Origin: Nitrospirota bacterium
GTDB taxonomy: Bacteria; Nitrospirota; UBA9217
Direction: 5' to 3'
DNA: 5,117 nucleotides
NCBI GenBank assembly: GCA_017885365.1
Contig: JAFNGD010000019.1
Location: 1 to 5,117 of the forward strand
Below the pieces are notes generated by a model. It did no database searches, was not told where the DNA came from, and saw nothing but the letters and a program-made list of their open reading frames with translations. The translations under genes and the position numbers were made by a program. Shown piece after piece: positions 1 through 5,052 of the stretch (within the stretch, counting starts at the first letter, position 1; each line of letters starts with the position of its first letter).

Positions 1-627
1 ATGGACCTTGTGCAGCGCGGCGCCAGCTATCACCGGCGTAGAGAGCAAGAACGAGAATCGCGCCGAATCCTCACGCCGGTACCCGGCGGCCAGACCCGCG
101 GAAATGGTGATGCCCGAACGGGAGATGCCGGGAATGAGCGCCACGGCCTGGGCGCAGCCGACAAAGAGCGCGTGGCCCAGCGTCATTTCTCCGAGGTGTC
201 GCAGTTTGGATGAGTACCGGTCTGCAAGCCACATGAGGAGCGAGCCGAAGACCAGCGCCCCCGCGACGAGGAGTGGATTGCGGAAGGCCGTTTCGACGGC
301 ATGCTCGAGAGAAAGACCCACGATCACGGCCGGTATCGTGCCGAGCACGATGTACAATACCAGCTTCGCCTCGTACTCCATCGCCTTCCCCTGGACAACC
401 CTCAAGGTGGCCTTGCCGAGCTTCAGCCAGTCCCTCCAGAAATACCACAGCACCGCAGTGAGCGTCCCGAAATGAAGCGCCACATCGAAGGTGAGGTTGT
501 TGATAAGCTCACCCTTCCAGCCCGTGGCCCACTGGGCCAGGATAAGGTGGCCCGAACTGCTGATCGGCAGGAACTCCGTCAGACCCTGGACGATGCCGAG
601 TATGATAGCTTCGAGGATCGTTGTCAT
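1..627 (-). CDS. uppP: Undecaprenyl-diphosphatase UppP (BacA family), C-terminus cut by window edge
   Basis: UppP is an integral inner-membrane enzyme that dephosphorylates undecaprenyl pyrophosphate, recycling the lipid carrier for peptidoglycan and other cell-surface polymers. The reverse complement from ATG at 627 reads open to base 1, giving 209 codons. Two family signatures are visible: QGLTEFLPISSSGH at residues 14-27, which holds the Q/ExxxE motif (Q14, E18) and His27, and PGISRSG at 166-172, with the catalytic Arg170. Hydrophobic stretches consistent with membrane helices lie near residues 48-63, 88-106, 118-135 and 151-165. The family is usually about 265-275 residues, so roughly 60 C-terminal residues lie beyond base 1. 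The ribosome binding site is weak (a GAG about 8 bases before ATG). A sigma70-like promoter at 761-789 and a possible 29-codon ORF precede it, so it is probably transcribed separately from the MOSC gene. In other bacteria, overexpression of this family gives bacitracin resistance. The family assignment is secure. Confidence 0.96.
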   Translation of the reverse strand, partial: MTTILEAIILGIVQGLTEFLPISSSGHLILAQWATGWKGELINNLTFDVALHFGTLTAVLWYFWRDWLKLGKATLRVVQGKAMEYEAKLVLYIVLGTIPAVIVGLSLEHAVETAFRNPLLVAGALVFGSLLMWLADRYSSKLRHLGEMTLGHALFVGCAQAVALIPGISRSGITISAGLAAGYRREDSARFSFLLSTPVIAGAALHKVH

Positions 628-647
628 TCACTGTTCTCGTTTCTTAC

Positions 648-737
648 CTATGTGCTGAACGGGCAGCCGATCCAGATGATCGCGCCGCTAACCTGGATGA
701 TGAGCAGAATAGCCAGGAACACGTCCGGCTCTATCAT
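648..737 (-). CDS. Possible 29-residue single-span membrane peptide in the uppP leader
   Basis: An ATG at 737 opens 29 codons ending in TAG at 650-648, 20 bases before the uppP start. The peptide begins MIEPDVFLAILLII and ends with IWIGCPFST: two acidic residues near the N-terminus, then an uninterrupted apolar stretch from about residue 7 to 25, as in a single membrane helix. About 22 of the 27 non-start, non-Trp codons end in G or C, the bias seen in the neighbouring genes and not expected in a random leader. It begins about 17 bases after the predicted transcription start of the promoter at 761-789. Against it: I see no Shine-Dalgarno sequence before its ATG, and it is too short for a family assignment. 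It could be a small membrane protein or a leader peptide coupled to uppP translation. I recognise no homologue. Confidence 0.4.
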   Translation of the reverse strand: MIEPDVFLAILLIIQVSGAIIWIGCPFST

Positions 738-760
738 GCTGGCATTACAGACAACGTTGC

Positions 761-789
761 ATTATTTCACAATGTGCTTGGGATTTCAA
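761..789 (-). promoter_or_regulatory. Sigma70-like promoter for the uppP transcript
   Basis: On the minus strand TTGAAA (789-784) matches the -35 consensus at 5 of 6 bases, and AATAAT (766-761) matches the -10 consensus at 5 of 6, with an exact 17-base spacer. It lies between the MOSC stop and the uppP start. Transcription would begin near base 754, giving a leader of about 127 bases that carries the 29-codon ORF. This is the best promoter match I found in the window. Activity is inferred from sequence only. Confidence 0.6.
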
Positions 790-825
790 GCTGTTTTGCG
801 GCGGTGCCTGGAAAGAAAGAGGGCA

Positions 826-1464
826 TCAGAGCTTGTTTCGCAGCACCTGAAAGGACCTTTGCCATGACCCGGAAAGAGCAGGAACGGCCAGGACCTTTTC
901 GATGCCGTCGCGATCCGTATGGTCATGATGGAACAGGTGGTTGGCAAAAGCGATGGACACGCTGCGGGAATCCCTTTCCTTCAGGTCCAGGGTGTCCCCG
1001 GCCCTTACCTGGCCTTCCGTGAGGACCCTGAAGTAGAATCCCGTCCTGCCGGAATCCACCACGAGTTTGACAAGGTCATTCCTGCCGTACCGTGCGGCGA
1101 GTGTCCCGCATGGTTGGCGCGGCTGGCTCACCTGCACCACGGCCGTCCCGATACGGAAACTATCGCCGACGAAAACATCATCCTCAACCATGTCGGAGAC
1201 CGACAGGTTCTCCCCGAAGGCTGCCTCCGGCATCGCAATGCCAAGCACAGAGCCCCAGTACGGGTAGTGGTCGAGACTGTAAGTGCAGACGGCCTTGTCT
1301 TCGCCGCCGTGGTGCTTCCGGTCCCCCACCCCGTCGCCTTCGAATCCCTGCTTCGACAGGAGGAGCTCTCCGGCAACGGGCTTCTTGCACATGCCGGTCA
1401 GGAATTCCGTTCCGTGAAAATGCTCCAGTTTCGGCAGGCCGATATTGAGCGATTGAATGATCAC
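826..1464 (-). CDS. MOSC domain protein, YiiM-like, with C-terminal 3-alpha domain
   Basis: This is a 212-residue cytoplasmic protein of the MOSC superfamily, whose members bind or transfer sulfur with molybdenum cofactor or act with Moco enzymes. YiiM and YcbX relatives are linked to detoxification of N-hydroxylated bases. Visible signatures are GFEGDGVGDRKHHGGEDKAV at 40-59, GENL at 84-87, QPRQPC at 114-119 containing the conserved MOSC cysteine (Cys119), and TGFYFRVLTEG at 141-151. Residues 168-206 (SIAFAN...LSGSWQ) match the short 3-alpha domain that follows MOSC in YiiM-type proteins, and the length is normal for that type. The start is GTG at 1464, supported by AAGGA at 1478-1474 with a 9-base spacer. 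It lies 25 bases after the Cys-rich small-domain gene on the same strand with no terminator between, so the two are probably cotranscribed and share the upstream cobalamin riboswitch. The family call is firm; the substrate is unknown. Confidence 0.93.
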   Translation of the reverse strand: MIIQSLNIGLPKLEHFHGTEFLTGMCKKPVAGELLLSKQGFEGDGVGDRKHHGGEDKAVCTYSLDHYPYWGSVLGIAMPEAAFGENLSVSDMVEDDVFVGDSFRIGTAVVQVSQPRQPCGTLAARYGRNDLVKLVVDSGRTGFYFRVLTEGQVRAGDTLDLKERDSRSVSIAFANHLFHHDHTDRDGIEKVLAVPALSGSWQRSFQVLRNKL

Positions 1465-1489
1465 CGTGGGCTATCCTTTCAACAGATCT

Positions 1490-1720
1490 CTATCTGCGGT
1501 AGACCTTACTGGTCACGGTTTCCAGGATGTAGTCATACCCTTCCTCGGTATGAGGAATGACGCAGCCGGAACAGTCCTTAATGCCGTTCCGGAGAACGAA
1601 TGTGCCATCGCATTCGAGCAGATAGAGCGGACACCAGCAGAAGAGGCATGATTTCCATTCTGCTAGGTCGTGGCAGGGGTAGAACGCGCAGTCCTGGTGG
1701 GTGAAAAACTTGTAGTTCAT
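1490..1720 (-). CDS. Cysteine-rich small-domain protein (PF04071-like), probable metal-binding protein
   Basis: A 76-residue protein made up almost entirely of a Cys-rich small domain. It matches the family layout from memory: NYKFF at the N-terminus, C11 and PCH at 15-17, CLFCWCPLY at 25-33, GIKDCSGCVIPH at 46-57, and YDYI at 62-65. There are eight cysteines (11, 16, 25, 28, 30, 37, 50, 53) plus His17 and His57, an arrangement suggesting bound metal, probably Zn or an Fe-S centre. No signal peptide or membrane segment is seen. The domain's biochemical role is not established. In some archaea it is fused to CbiZ, the adenosylcobinamide amidohydrolase of corrinoid salvage. The ATG at 1720 follows a strong GGGAGGAG with an 8-base spacer. 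A cobalamin riboswitch lies 39 bases upstream and the MOSC gene follows 25 bases downstream. A corrinoid-related role is inferred from family and regulation together. Confidence 0.93.
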   Translation of the reverse strand: MNYKFFTHQDCAFYPCHDLAEWKSCLFCWCPLYLLECDGTFVLRNGIKDCSGCVIPHTEEGYDYILETVTSKVYRR

Positions 1721-1728
1721 CTTCGTAA

Positions 1729-1743
1729 CTCCTCCCTCGGGAA
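1729..1743 (-). promoter_or_regulatory. Strong ribosome binding site with a small overlapping hairpin
   Basis: GGGAGGAG at 1736-1729 is a near-ideal Shine-Dalgarno sequence 8 bases before the Cys-rich gene's ATG. The minus-strand segment 1743-1732 can fold as TTCC, loop CGAG, GGAG, so one arm covers part of this site. The stem is only 4 bp (with one G-U pair) and would need help to hide the site. I see no U-tract that would make an intrinsic terminator here, so the upstream riboswitch more likely acts on translation. That is an inference. Confidence 0.4.
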
Positions 1744-1759
1744 TTTTCTTGGTAGTCCT

Positions 1760-1934
1760 GGATAGGTCTTCCGGCTTAGGGCTCGATCCTACTCACCCGC
1801 CTTCCCATCATGCTCTGGCGCATGACAGTGGCATGCAATCGGGCTTTCGTTCCCTTCACGGCTGCGGGGCAGCGGGAGATTCTCACTCCTCTTCCCTGGC
1901 TTCCTGATTTTCAGTTGCTGCTCACGGGAGCTTT
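1760..1934 (-). promoter_or_regulatory. Cobalamin (B12) riboswitch aptamer
   Basis: The minus strand contains the conserved blocks of the adenosylcobalamin riboswitch in the right order. First comes GCTCCC near 1932-1927, the counterpart of the usual GGTNCC. Then follow GGGAAG at 1896-1891, the hairpin GGAGTGAGAATCTCC at 1889-1875, and the GCTGCCCCGCAGC arm and loop with GTGA at 1873-1856. Next is GCCACTG at 1832-1826, then a perfect 6-bp hairpin (TCATGC / GCATGA, 1825-1820 with 1813-1808), and TGGGAAGGC at 1807-1799. It closes with the B12-box-like AAGCCGGAAGACC at 1777-1765. The total of about 175 bases is typical. The outer 5' stem is less well conserved than the core. The aptamer ends 39 bases before the ATG of the Cys-rich gene, so it should repress that gene and the downstream MOSC gene when B12 is abundant. 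Several independent blocks make this call strong. Confidence 0.9.
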
Positions 1935-2154
1935 GCGCGTGCTCCCTGCATCTCCTTTCTTATTCTGCACTCTAGCTCTTCTTAACTGGTCTAGCAACAA
2001 TAACAAACCCTATTACCGCGAAGATCAGGAAGAACTTCGACCTTCTTTGTACAATCAAACCTTTGCGCCCTCGCTTAGAAGCGCCTACTTTTGGTCGCGC
2101 CGTCGCGGTAAGCGGTCCTCCTCGATGTTGCTGCGGCTTTGATCGGGAGTTACT
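1935..2154 (-). other. Spacer between hydrolase stop and riboswitch, no gene recognised
   Basis: With the riboswitch, this spacer makes up the 434-base gap between the hydrolase and the Cys-rich gene. It is purine-rich on the transcribed strand toward the riboswitch. I see no convincing ORF, tRNA, attC-like site or terminator with a U-tract. A short CGCT/AGCG hairpin near 2070-2081 lacks a following T-run. The only candidate element is the weak promoter at 1969-1997. Confidence 0.5.
1969..1997 (-). promoter_or_regulatory. Weak candidate promoter for the riboswitch transcript
   Basis: TTGCTA at 1997-1992 and TAGAGT at 1974-1969 each match consensus at 4 of 6 bases with a 17-base spacer. Transcription would begin near 1962, about 28 bases before the riboswitch core. 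Position is reasonable but the match is poor. The transcript could instead use another sigma factor or read through from the hydrolase gene. Confidence 0.22.
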
Positions 2155-3123
2155 TTACCACGCCTTACCGAGAAATTCAATCGCCCGGTTCTCCGACCAG
2201 TAGCTCCCGTCCTCATTGAACTGCACGAATCCCACATGCCCGCCGGAAAGCGGCATTTCCAGGAACACCTGCTCGCTCTGCTCTGCCTGCTGGACAGGAT
2301 AGCAGCCATCGATAAGAAAAGGATCGTCCTGCGCGTTCACGATCAGGGTCGGGATCGTTATCGCAGACAGGAACCTGCCGCTGCTGCATTTGAACCAGTA
2401 ATCCTCGGCATCCTTAAAGCCGTTGATCGGTGCGGTATACCGGTCGTCAAAACCCTTGAAGTCCCGGATGCGCCCATAGCCATCATCATTGATGACCCCC
2501 GGCATTTGCTCCATCTTCAGCCTGATCTTTTCATGGAGCGAGACCAGGAATTGCTTCATATATATATAGTTCCTCGCCTTGGCCAGTTCCAGGGCGCCGG
2601 CCTTCAGGTCACAGGGCACGGAAAAGGCAACAGCATTCTGTATCCGCGGGTCCAATGAGCTCCCCATACTGCCCAGGTACATCAGGGTCAGGTTCCCGCC
2701 GAGGCTGAACCCGATCATGGCGGCCTTGTCGTAGGCACCGTACTTCAGCCCATGCTGAACTACGCAGTCCAGGTCGTCGATGCAGCCGTTATGATACATC
2801 CGCAGTCTGCGGTTGATCTCGCCTGAACAGGCACGGTAGTTCCAGGCCAGTACATCCCAGCCGTGTCGGTTCAACATCTTCGCCATGCCGATCATGTACG
2901 GCCGTCCCGTATGACCCTCGAGTCCGTGGGAAAGGATGGCGAGCTTCCTGCTGCCAACCTGTGACCAGTCGAGGTCAAGGAAGTCATCATCGGGCGTAAA
3001 GATCCGCTCCCGCTGATAGGCAACGCCGTTGACCTTACGTGCCATCGTCGGATAAAGGGTCTGGAGGTGTCCGTTGTTGAACAGGAGCGGTGCGCGGTAG
3101 GAGGACTGATGGATTACTGGCAT
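2155..3123 (-). CDS. YheT/ABHD-type alpha/beta hydrolase
   Basis: A 322-residue serine hydrolase of the YheT / EMB8 / ABHD1-3 group, predicted to be cytoplasmic and to act as an esterase on an unknown ester substrate. The N-terminal FNNGHLQTLYP (15-25) is a hallmark of the group. HGLEG at 66-70 is the oxyanion-side motif. GFSLGGN at 138-144 is the nucleophile elbow with Ser140. NAQDDPF at 263-269 carries the acid (Asp266 or Asp267), and SGGHVGF at 293-299 carries the catalytic His296, so the triad is complete. Length is normal and no signal peptide is seen. The ATG at 3123 has no recognisable Shine-Dalgarno sequence, and no in-frame start lies upstream before a TAA 21-19 bases away. The start is 21 bases after an attC-like element, the spacing seen at the head of a gene cassette, although no second attC was found after its stop. 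The family is sure; the substrate is unknown. Confidence 0.94.
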   Translation of the reverse strand: MPVIHQSSYRAPLLFNNGHLQTLYPTMARKVNGVAYQRERIFTPDDDFLDLDWSQVGSRKLAILSHGLEGHTGRPYMIGMAKMLNRHGWDVLAWNYRACSGEINRRLRMYHNGCIDDLDCVVQHGLKYGAYDKAAMIGFSLGGNLTLMYLGSMGSSLDPRIQNAVAFSVPCDLKAGALELAKARNYIYMKQFLVSLHEKIRLKMEQMPGVINDDGYGRIRDFKGFDDRYTAPINGFKDAEDYWFKCSSGRFLSAITIPTLIVNAQDDPFLIDGCYPVQQAEQSEQVFLEMPLSGGHVGFVQFNEDGSYWSENRAIEFLGKAW

Positions 3124-3144
3124 ATATTGATGAAGATCATATTA

Positions 3145-3207
3145 AGGTAACCGACGAGTTGAGTGGCGCGCGTTCTTTGCCCGACCCTCTCGAACGATTT
3201 GTTAGGA
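3145..3207 (-). mobile_element. attC-like recombination site (63 bp), degenerate outer boxes
   Basis: Read on the minus strand, the element has TCCTAAC (3207-3201), a 5-base spacer, arm GTTCGAG (3195-3189), a 25-base centre, arm CTCAAC (3163-3158), a 6-base spacer, then GTTACCT (3151-3145). The second arm is the exact complement of the first with one base missing, which reproduces the extrahelical base of real attC sites. The 5/6 unpaired spacers and the 63-base length also fit. The outer boxes are weaker: TCCTAAC matches RYYYAAC at 6 of 7, and GTTACCT matches GTTRRRY at 5 of 7. It lies 72 bases after the glycosyltransferase stop in the orientation expected for a cassette. No integrase or partner attC is in the window, so it may be an isolated or decayed site. 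Confidence 0.5.
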
Positions 3208-3279
3208 CCCGCCCTGCGAAACTAACTCACACTGTGGACAAACACTGCGGCGTCAAAAGGGCGACTTGGTGTGCGGGGC

Positions 3280-4353
3280 TCAGCATTTTTTCTTCATAAT
3301 CATACGTTCAAGGAGATCCGAGCTGTGTGCCCAGGTAAACTCAAGGATTCGCTTTCTCCCTGCCCTTGCGATTCTCATTCGCAGTTCGTCATCATTCAGC
3401 ATTGCGAGCAAATTTGCAGCGAGGCCTTCAGGTTTCTTGATTGGAGAGAGCAAGGCCGTCTTTTCATGCTCAGCGAAAGCGCGCACGCCGTCTATGTTCG
3501 TTCCCACTATCGCGCATCCACATGCCATGCTCTCTGCTGCAGGAAGATAAAATCCTTCCAGCCAGCTTGAGTAGAGATAAATTTTGCTTTTATTGTATAT
3601 TTCTCCAGCGAGTACCGACTGCGGCGGATTCTTGACGTAGCCAATCCAGGCGGGAAGTGAATCAGGCCTGTCACATATACCGAAAAGCAATGCCTGCATG
3701 TCAGGACACGCCTGCCTGGCTAGTTCAAGAGCACGTATGCCGTCAGCTACTCCTTTTACTTCATGGCGCGAAAACATCATGGAGACCCTGGTCGGGCGCT
3801 GTTCTAACGGTTCTATGACTTTGAAGCAGTCGTGATCGATTGCGTTTGGGATTAACGTCATGCTGTCCGGGGGGACACCAAGTTCGAGCCCTTTTTCACG
3901 CAGCCATTCGGCGATGACCACTTTATGCATTGGAGCCCGCCATGTGGCGTCCACTCTCTCCTGAGGGCCATTCCAGCTTTCGTAAGATTGCAATAAGTAA
4001 TATTTATCCCCTTTGGAGGCGGGATATTCAAGAACAGCCTCGGCAGTTTGCCACGCCGTGGCAAATATTGCGTCTGCATCGGGAATGCGATGAGGCGATG
4101 CATCAGGTATGTACAGCATGCGAATTCTATGGTCAATTGCTATCCATCGGATTTTGTTCGTGAAGAAAAAATTGCGAAGGTTCCTGTATATCCTCTTGTA
4201 CAATGCAATATGCCTGAATTTTGGAAAGTATTCGGGATGCACAATTATTACGTCGTGACCTCGCGCAGCGAGATGGTTTGCATATTCATATACTACACGG
4301 TAGCCGCCGGATGGCTTACGGGCATAGCCCGGCAACATGAACGTTATCTTCAA
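3280..4353 (-). CDS. GT4-type (GT-B fold) glycosyltransferase
   Basis: A 357-residue glycosyltransferase of the group-1/GT4 kind, likely adding a sugar during synthesis of a surface polysaccharide at the cytoplasmic face of the membrane. The N-terminal half has the acceptor-side Rossmann start MKITFMLPGY and GGYRVVYEYANHLAARGHDV at 16-35. A YYLLQSYESWNGP block (118-130) resembles rhamnan/O-antigen transferases of the WsaF kind. The C-terminal half carries the nucleotide-sugar site EGFYLPAAE at 266-274, the EX7E motif (E266, E274), followed by SMACGCAIVGTN. Length is normal. The start is TTG at 4353, chosen because GGAG lies 5 bases before it; the in-frame ATG at 4338 would be too far from that site. 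The gene and its upstream spacer look richer in A/T than the neighbours, and an attC-like site follows its stop, so horizontal acquisition is plausible. No partner polysaccharide genes are in view. Donor and acceptor are unknown. Confidence 0.93.
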   Translation of the reverse strand: MKITFMLPGYARKPSGGYRVVYEYANHLAARGHDVIIVHPEYFPKFRHIALYKRIYRNLRNFFFTNKIRWIAIDHRIRMLYIPDASPHRIPDADAIFATAWQTAEAVLEYPASKGDKYYLLQSYESWNGPQERVDATWRAPMHKVVIAEWLREKGLELGVPPDSMTLIPNAIDHDCFKVIEPLEQRPTRVSMMFSRHEVKGVADGIRALELARQACPDMQALLFGICDRPDSLPAWIGYVKNPPQSVLAGEIYNKSKIYLYSSWLEGFYLPAAESMACGCAIVGTNIDGVRAFAEHEKTALLSPIKKPEGLAANLLAMLNDDELRMRIARAGRKRILEFTWAHSSDLLERMIMKKKC

Positions 4354-4381
4354 TTTGTCTCCGACTCGTTGGTTATATGAG

Positions 4382-4427
4382 AAGTACGCATTCGGGGAGC
4401 GATGCCATCTTAACCCTATGCGTGCTT
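4382..4427. repeat. Imperfect 10-bp inverted repeat upstream of the glycosyltransferase
   Basis: AAGTACGCAT at 4382-4391 and ATGCGTGCTT at 4418-4427 are reverse complements at 9 of 10 positions, separated by 26 bases. The right arm ends at the first base of the 16-bp palindrome. The pair lies about 30-75 bases before the TTG start of the glycosyltransferase, so it would be in that gene's leader or operator region. It could be an RNA hairpin or a protein site. Function is unknown. Confidence 0.5.
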
Positions 4428-4442
4428 AGTTAGATCTAACTA
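4427..4442. repeat. Perfect 16-bp palindrome TAGTTAGATCTAACTA
   Basis: The sequence TAGTTAGATCTAACTA equals its own reverse complement. Perfect twofold symmetry of this length upstream of a gene suggests a binding site for a dimeric regulator. It also contains GTTAGAT and ATCTAAC, which fit the integron core consensus boxes GTTRRRY and RYYYAAC, but I could not find the arms of a full attC site on either side. A perfect 8+8 palindrome is seen; its role is inferred. Confidence 0.5.
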
Positions 4443-4659
4443 TCTCTTCATGTAAATTATTCAAGCATGCATTCCAGGATCAAACAGACAACATCGGTCA
4501 AAAGATCATCAGTGCACTATTCAGGAATAAGCTATTGCCTGAAAACTATAACATAAAATCTACTATACAAACAGGATTATGTGATCACTTGAAGAGAGGA
4601 TTCTCCTTGGAAGGATTCAACGGAGTGACTGGTATTCTAATCGGGCGGGGTAGAAGGAA

Positions 4660-5022
4660 CTACCGGTTGCTGTTTTTTATCTCATCTAGCCGCGCCTTTG
4701 CATCCGGGTCTGTTTTGAAGACCGCGTCAAGGCGCTCGCAGGCATATTCGGCGCAATGCGCGCATGTCTCGACACCCTTCTGCTTCGCGCACTTCCTGAC
4801 AGGGCACTTCGTGGACGCAGAGAAGAGCCTGCCGGTTGCCGTCTTGCAACCGTCGCAGTCAGTGATGTCCTCCAGCAGATAATTGAGCCCATAGTGCTCA
4901 TGGCATAGCCGGACGATCTCGGCCCGCATCGATGCTTGCTCTTCTCTGTTCTTCTGTCGCGTCGCCACATAGATCGGACAGGTGTTGCAGATCAAACCGC
5001 AATAGGCAACAGACTCGGTCAT
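4660..5022 (-). CDS. DUF3795 family cysteine-rich protein
   Basis: A 120-residue protein matching the DUF3795 pattern. It has AYCGLICNTCPIYVAT at the N-terminus (6-21), DCDGCK at 55-60, CPVRKCAKQKGVETCAHC at 73-90 and YACERL at 93-98, ending in a charged helix. It has eleven cysteines (8, 12, 15, 40, 56, 59, 73, 78, 87, 90, 95), most in CxxC-like pairs, suggesting bound Zn or Fe-S. The function of the family is not known. Length is typical. The ATG at 5022 is the only sensible start in frame, since the upstream in-frame TAG at 5055-5053 is followed by no ATG, GTG or TTG codon; its ribosome binding site is weak (GAGG 12 bases away). The stop of an upstream gene lies 30 bases before it, so the two may be cotranscribed. 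No signal peptide is seen. Confidence 0.92.
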   Translation of the reverse strand: MTESVAYCGLICNTCPIYVATRQKNREEQASMRAEIVRLCHEHYGLNYLLEDITDCDGCKTATGRLFSASTKCPVRKCAKQKGVETCAHCAEYACERLDAVFKTDPDAKARLDEIKNSNR

Positions 5023-5052
5023 GGCTATTCGCTGCCTCGGGCCTCTTCTCTG

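Larger units (their letters stand above)
4354..4659 (-). other. AT-richer intergenic spacer between DUF3795 gene and glycosyltransferase
   Basis: This 306-base gap holds an inverted repeat (4382-4427) and a palindrome (4427-4442), described separately. Bases 4443-4620 are clearly richer in A/T than the flanking genes. I see no ORF with protein-like composition. The hairpin GGTAG/CTACC at the DUF3795 stop (4648-4663) has no U-tract on the minus strand and is not a good terminator. No promoter for the glycosyltransferase matched well; TATAGT at 4551-4546 is a possible -10 without a good -35. Confidence 0.5.

Noticed and set aside
301..867. Plus-strand open reading frame of 188 codons
   Set aside because: It lies opposite the uppP gene, whose translation shows clear UppP motifs. 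The plus-strand translation has no recognisable family and runs across the intergenic promoter region.
919..1560. Plus-strand open reading frame of 213 codons
   Set aside because: It is the antisense shadow of the MOSC gene, which has conserved motifs, a good ribosome binding site and the same orientation as its neighbours.
1926..1955. Short minus-strand ORF starting GGAGATG (9 codons) at the riboswitch 5' edge
   Set aside because: The GGAG touches the ATG with no spacer and the ORF runs into the conserved aptamer, so the match is most likely chance.
1810..2142. Plus-strand open reading frame of 110 codons
   Set aside because: It lies opposite the B12 riboswitch and its leader; its composition is not protein-like, and the RNA motifs on the minus strand explain the sequence.
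2000..2155. A second attC-like site after the hydrolase stop that would make the hydrolase a cassette
   Set aside because: I searched the minus strand here for AAC/GTT boxes with complementary arms and found none with the 5/6 spacer geometry.
4648..4680. Possible terminator on the plus strand: GGTAG/CTACC hairpin followed later by a T-run
   Set aside because: The stem is 5 bp and the T-run begins several bases after it. There is no plus-strand gene to terminate, and the T-run is explained by Lys/Asn codons of the DUF3795 gene on the other strand.
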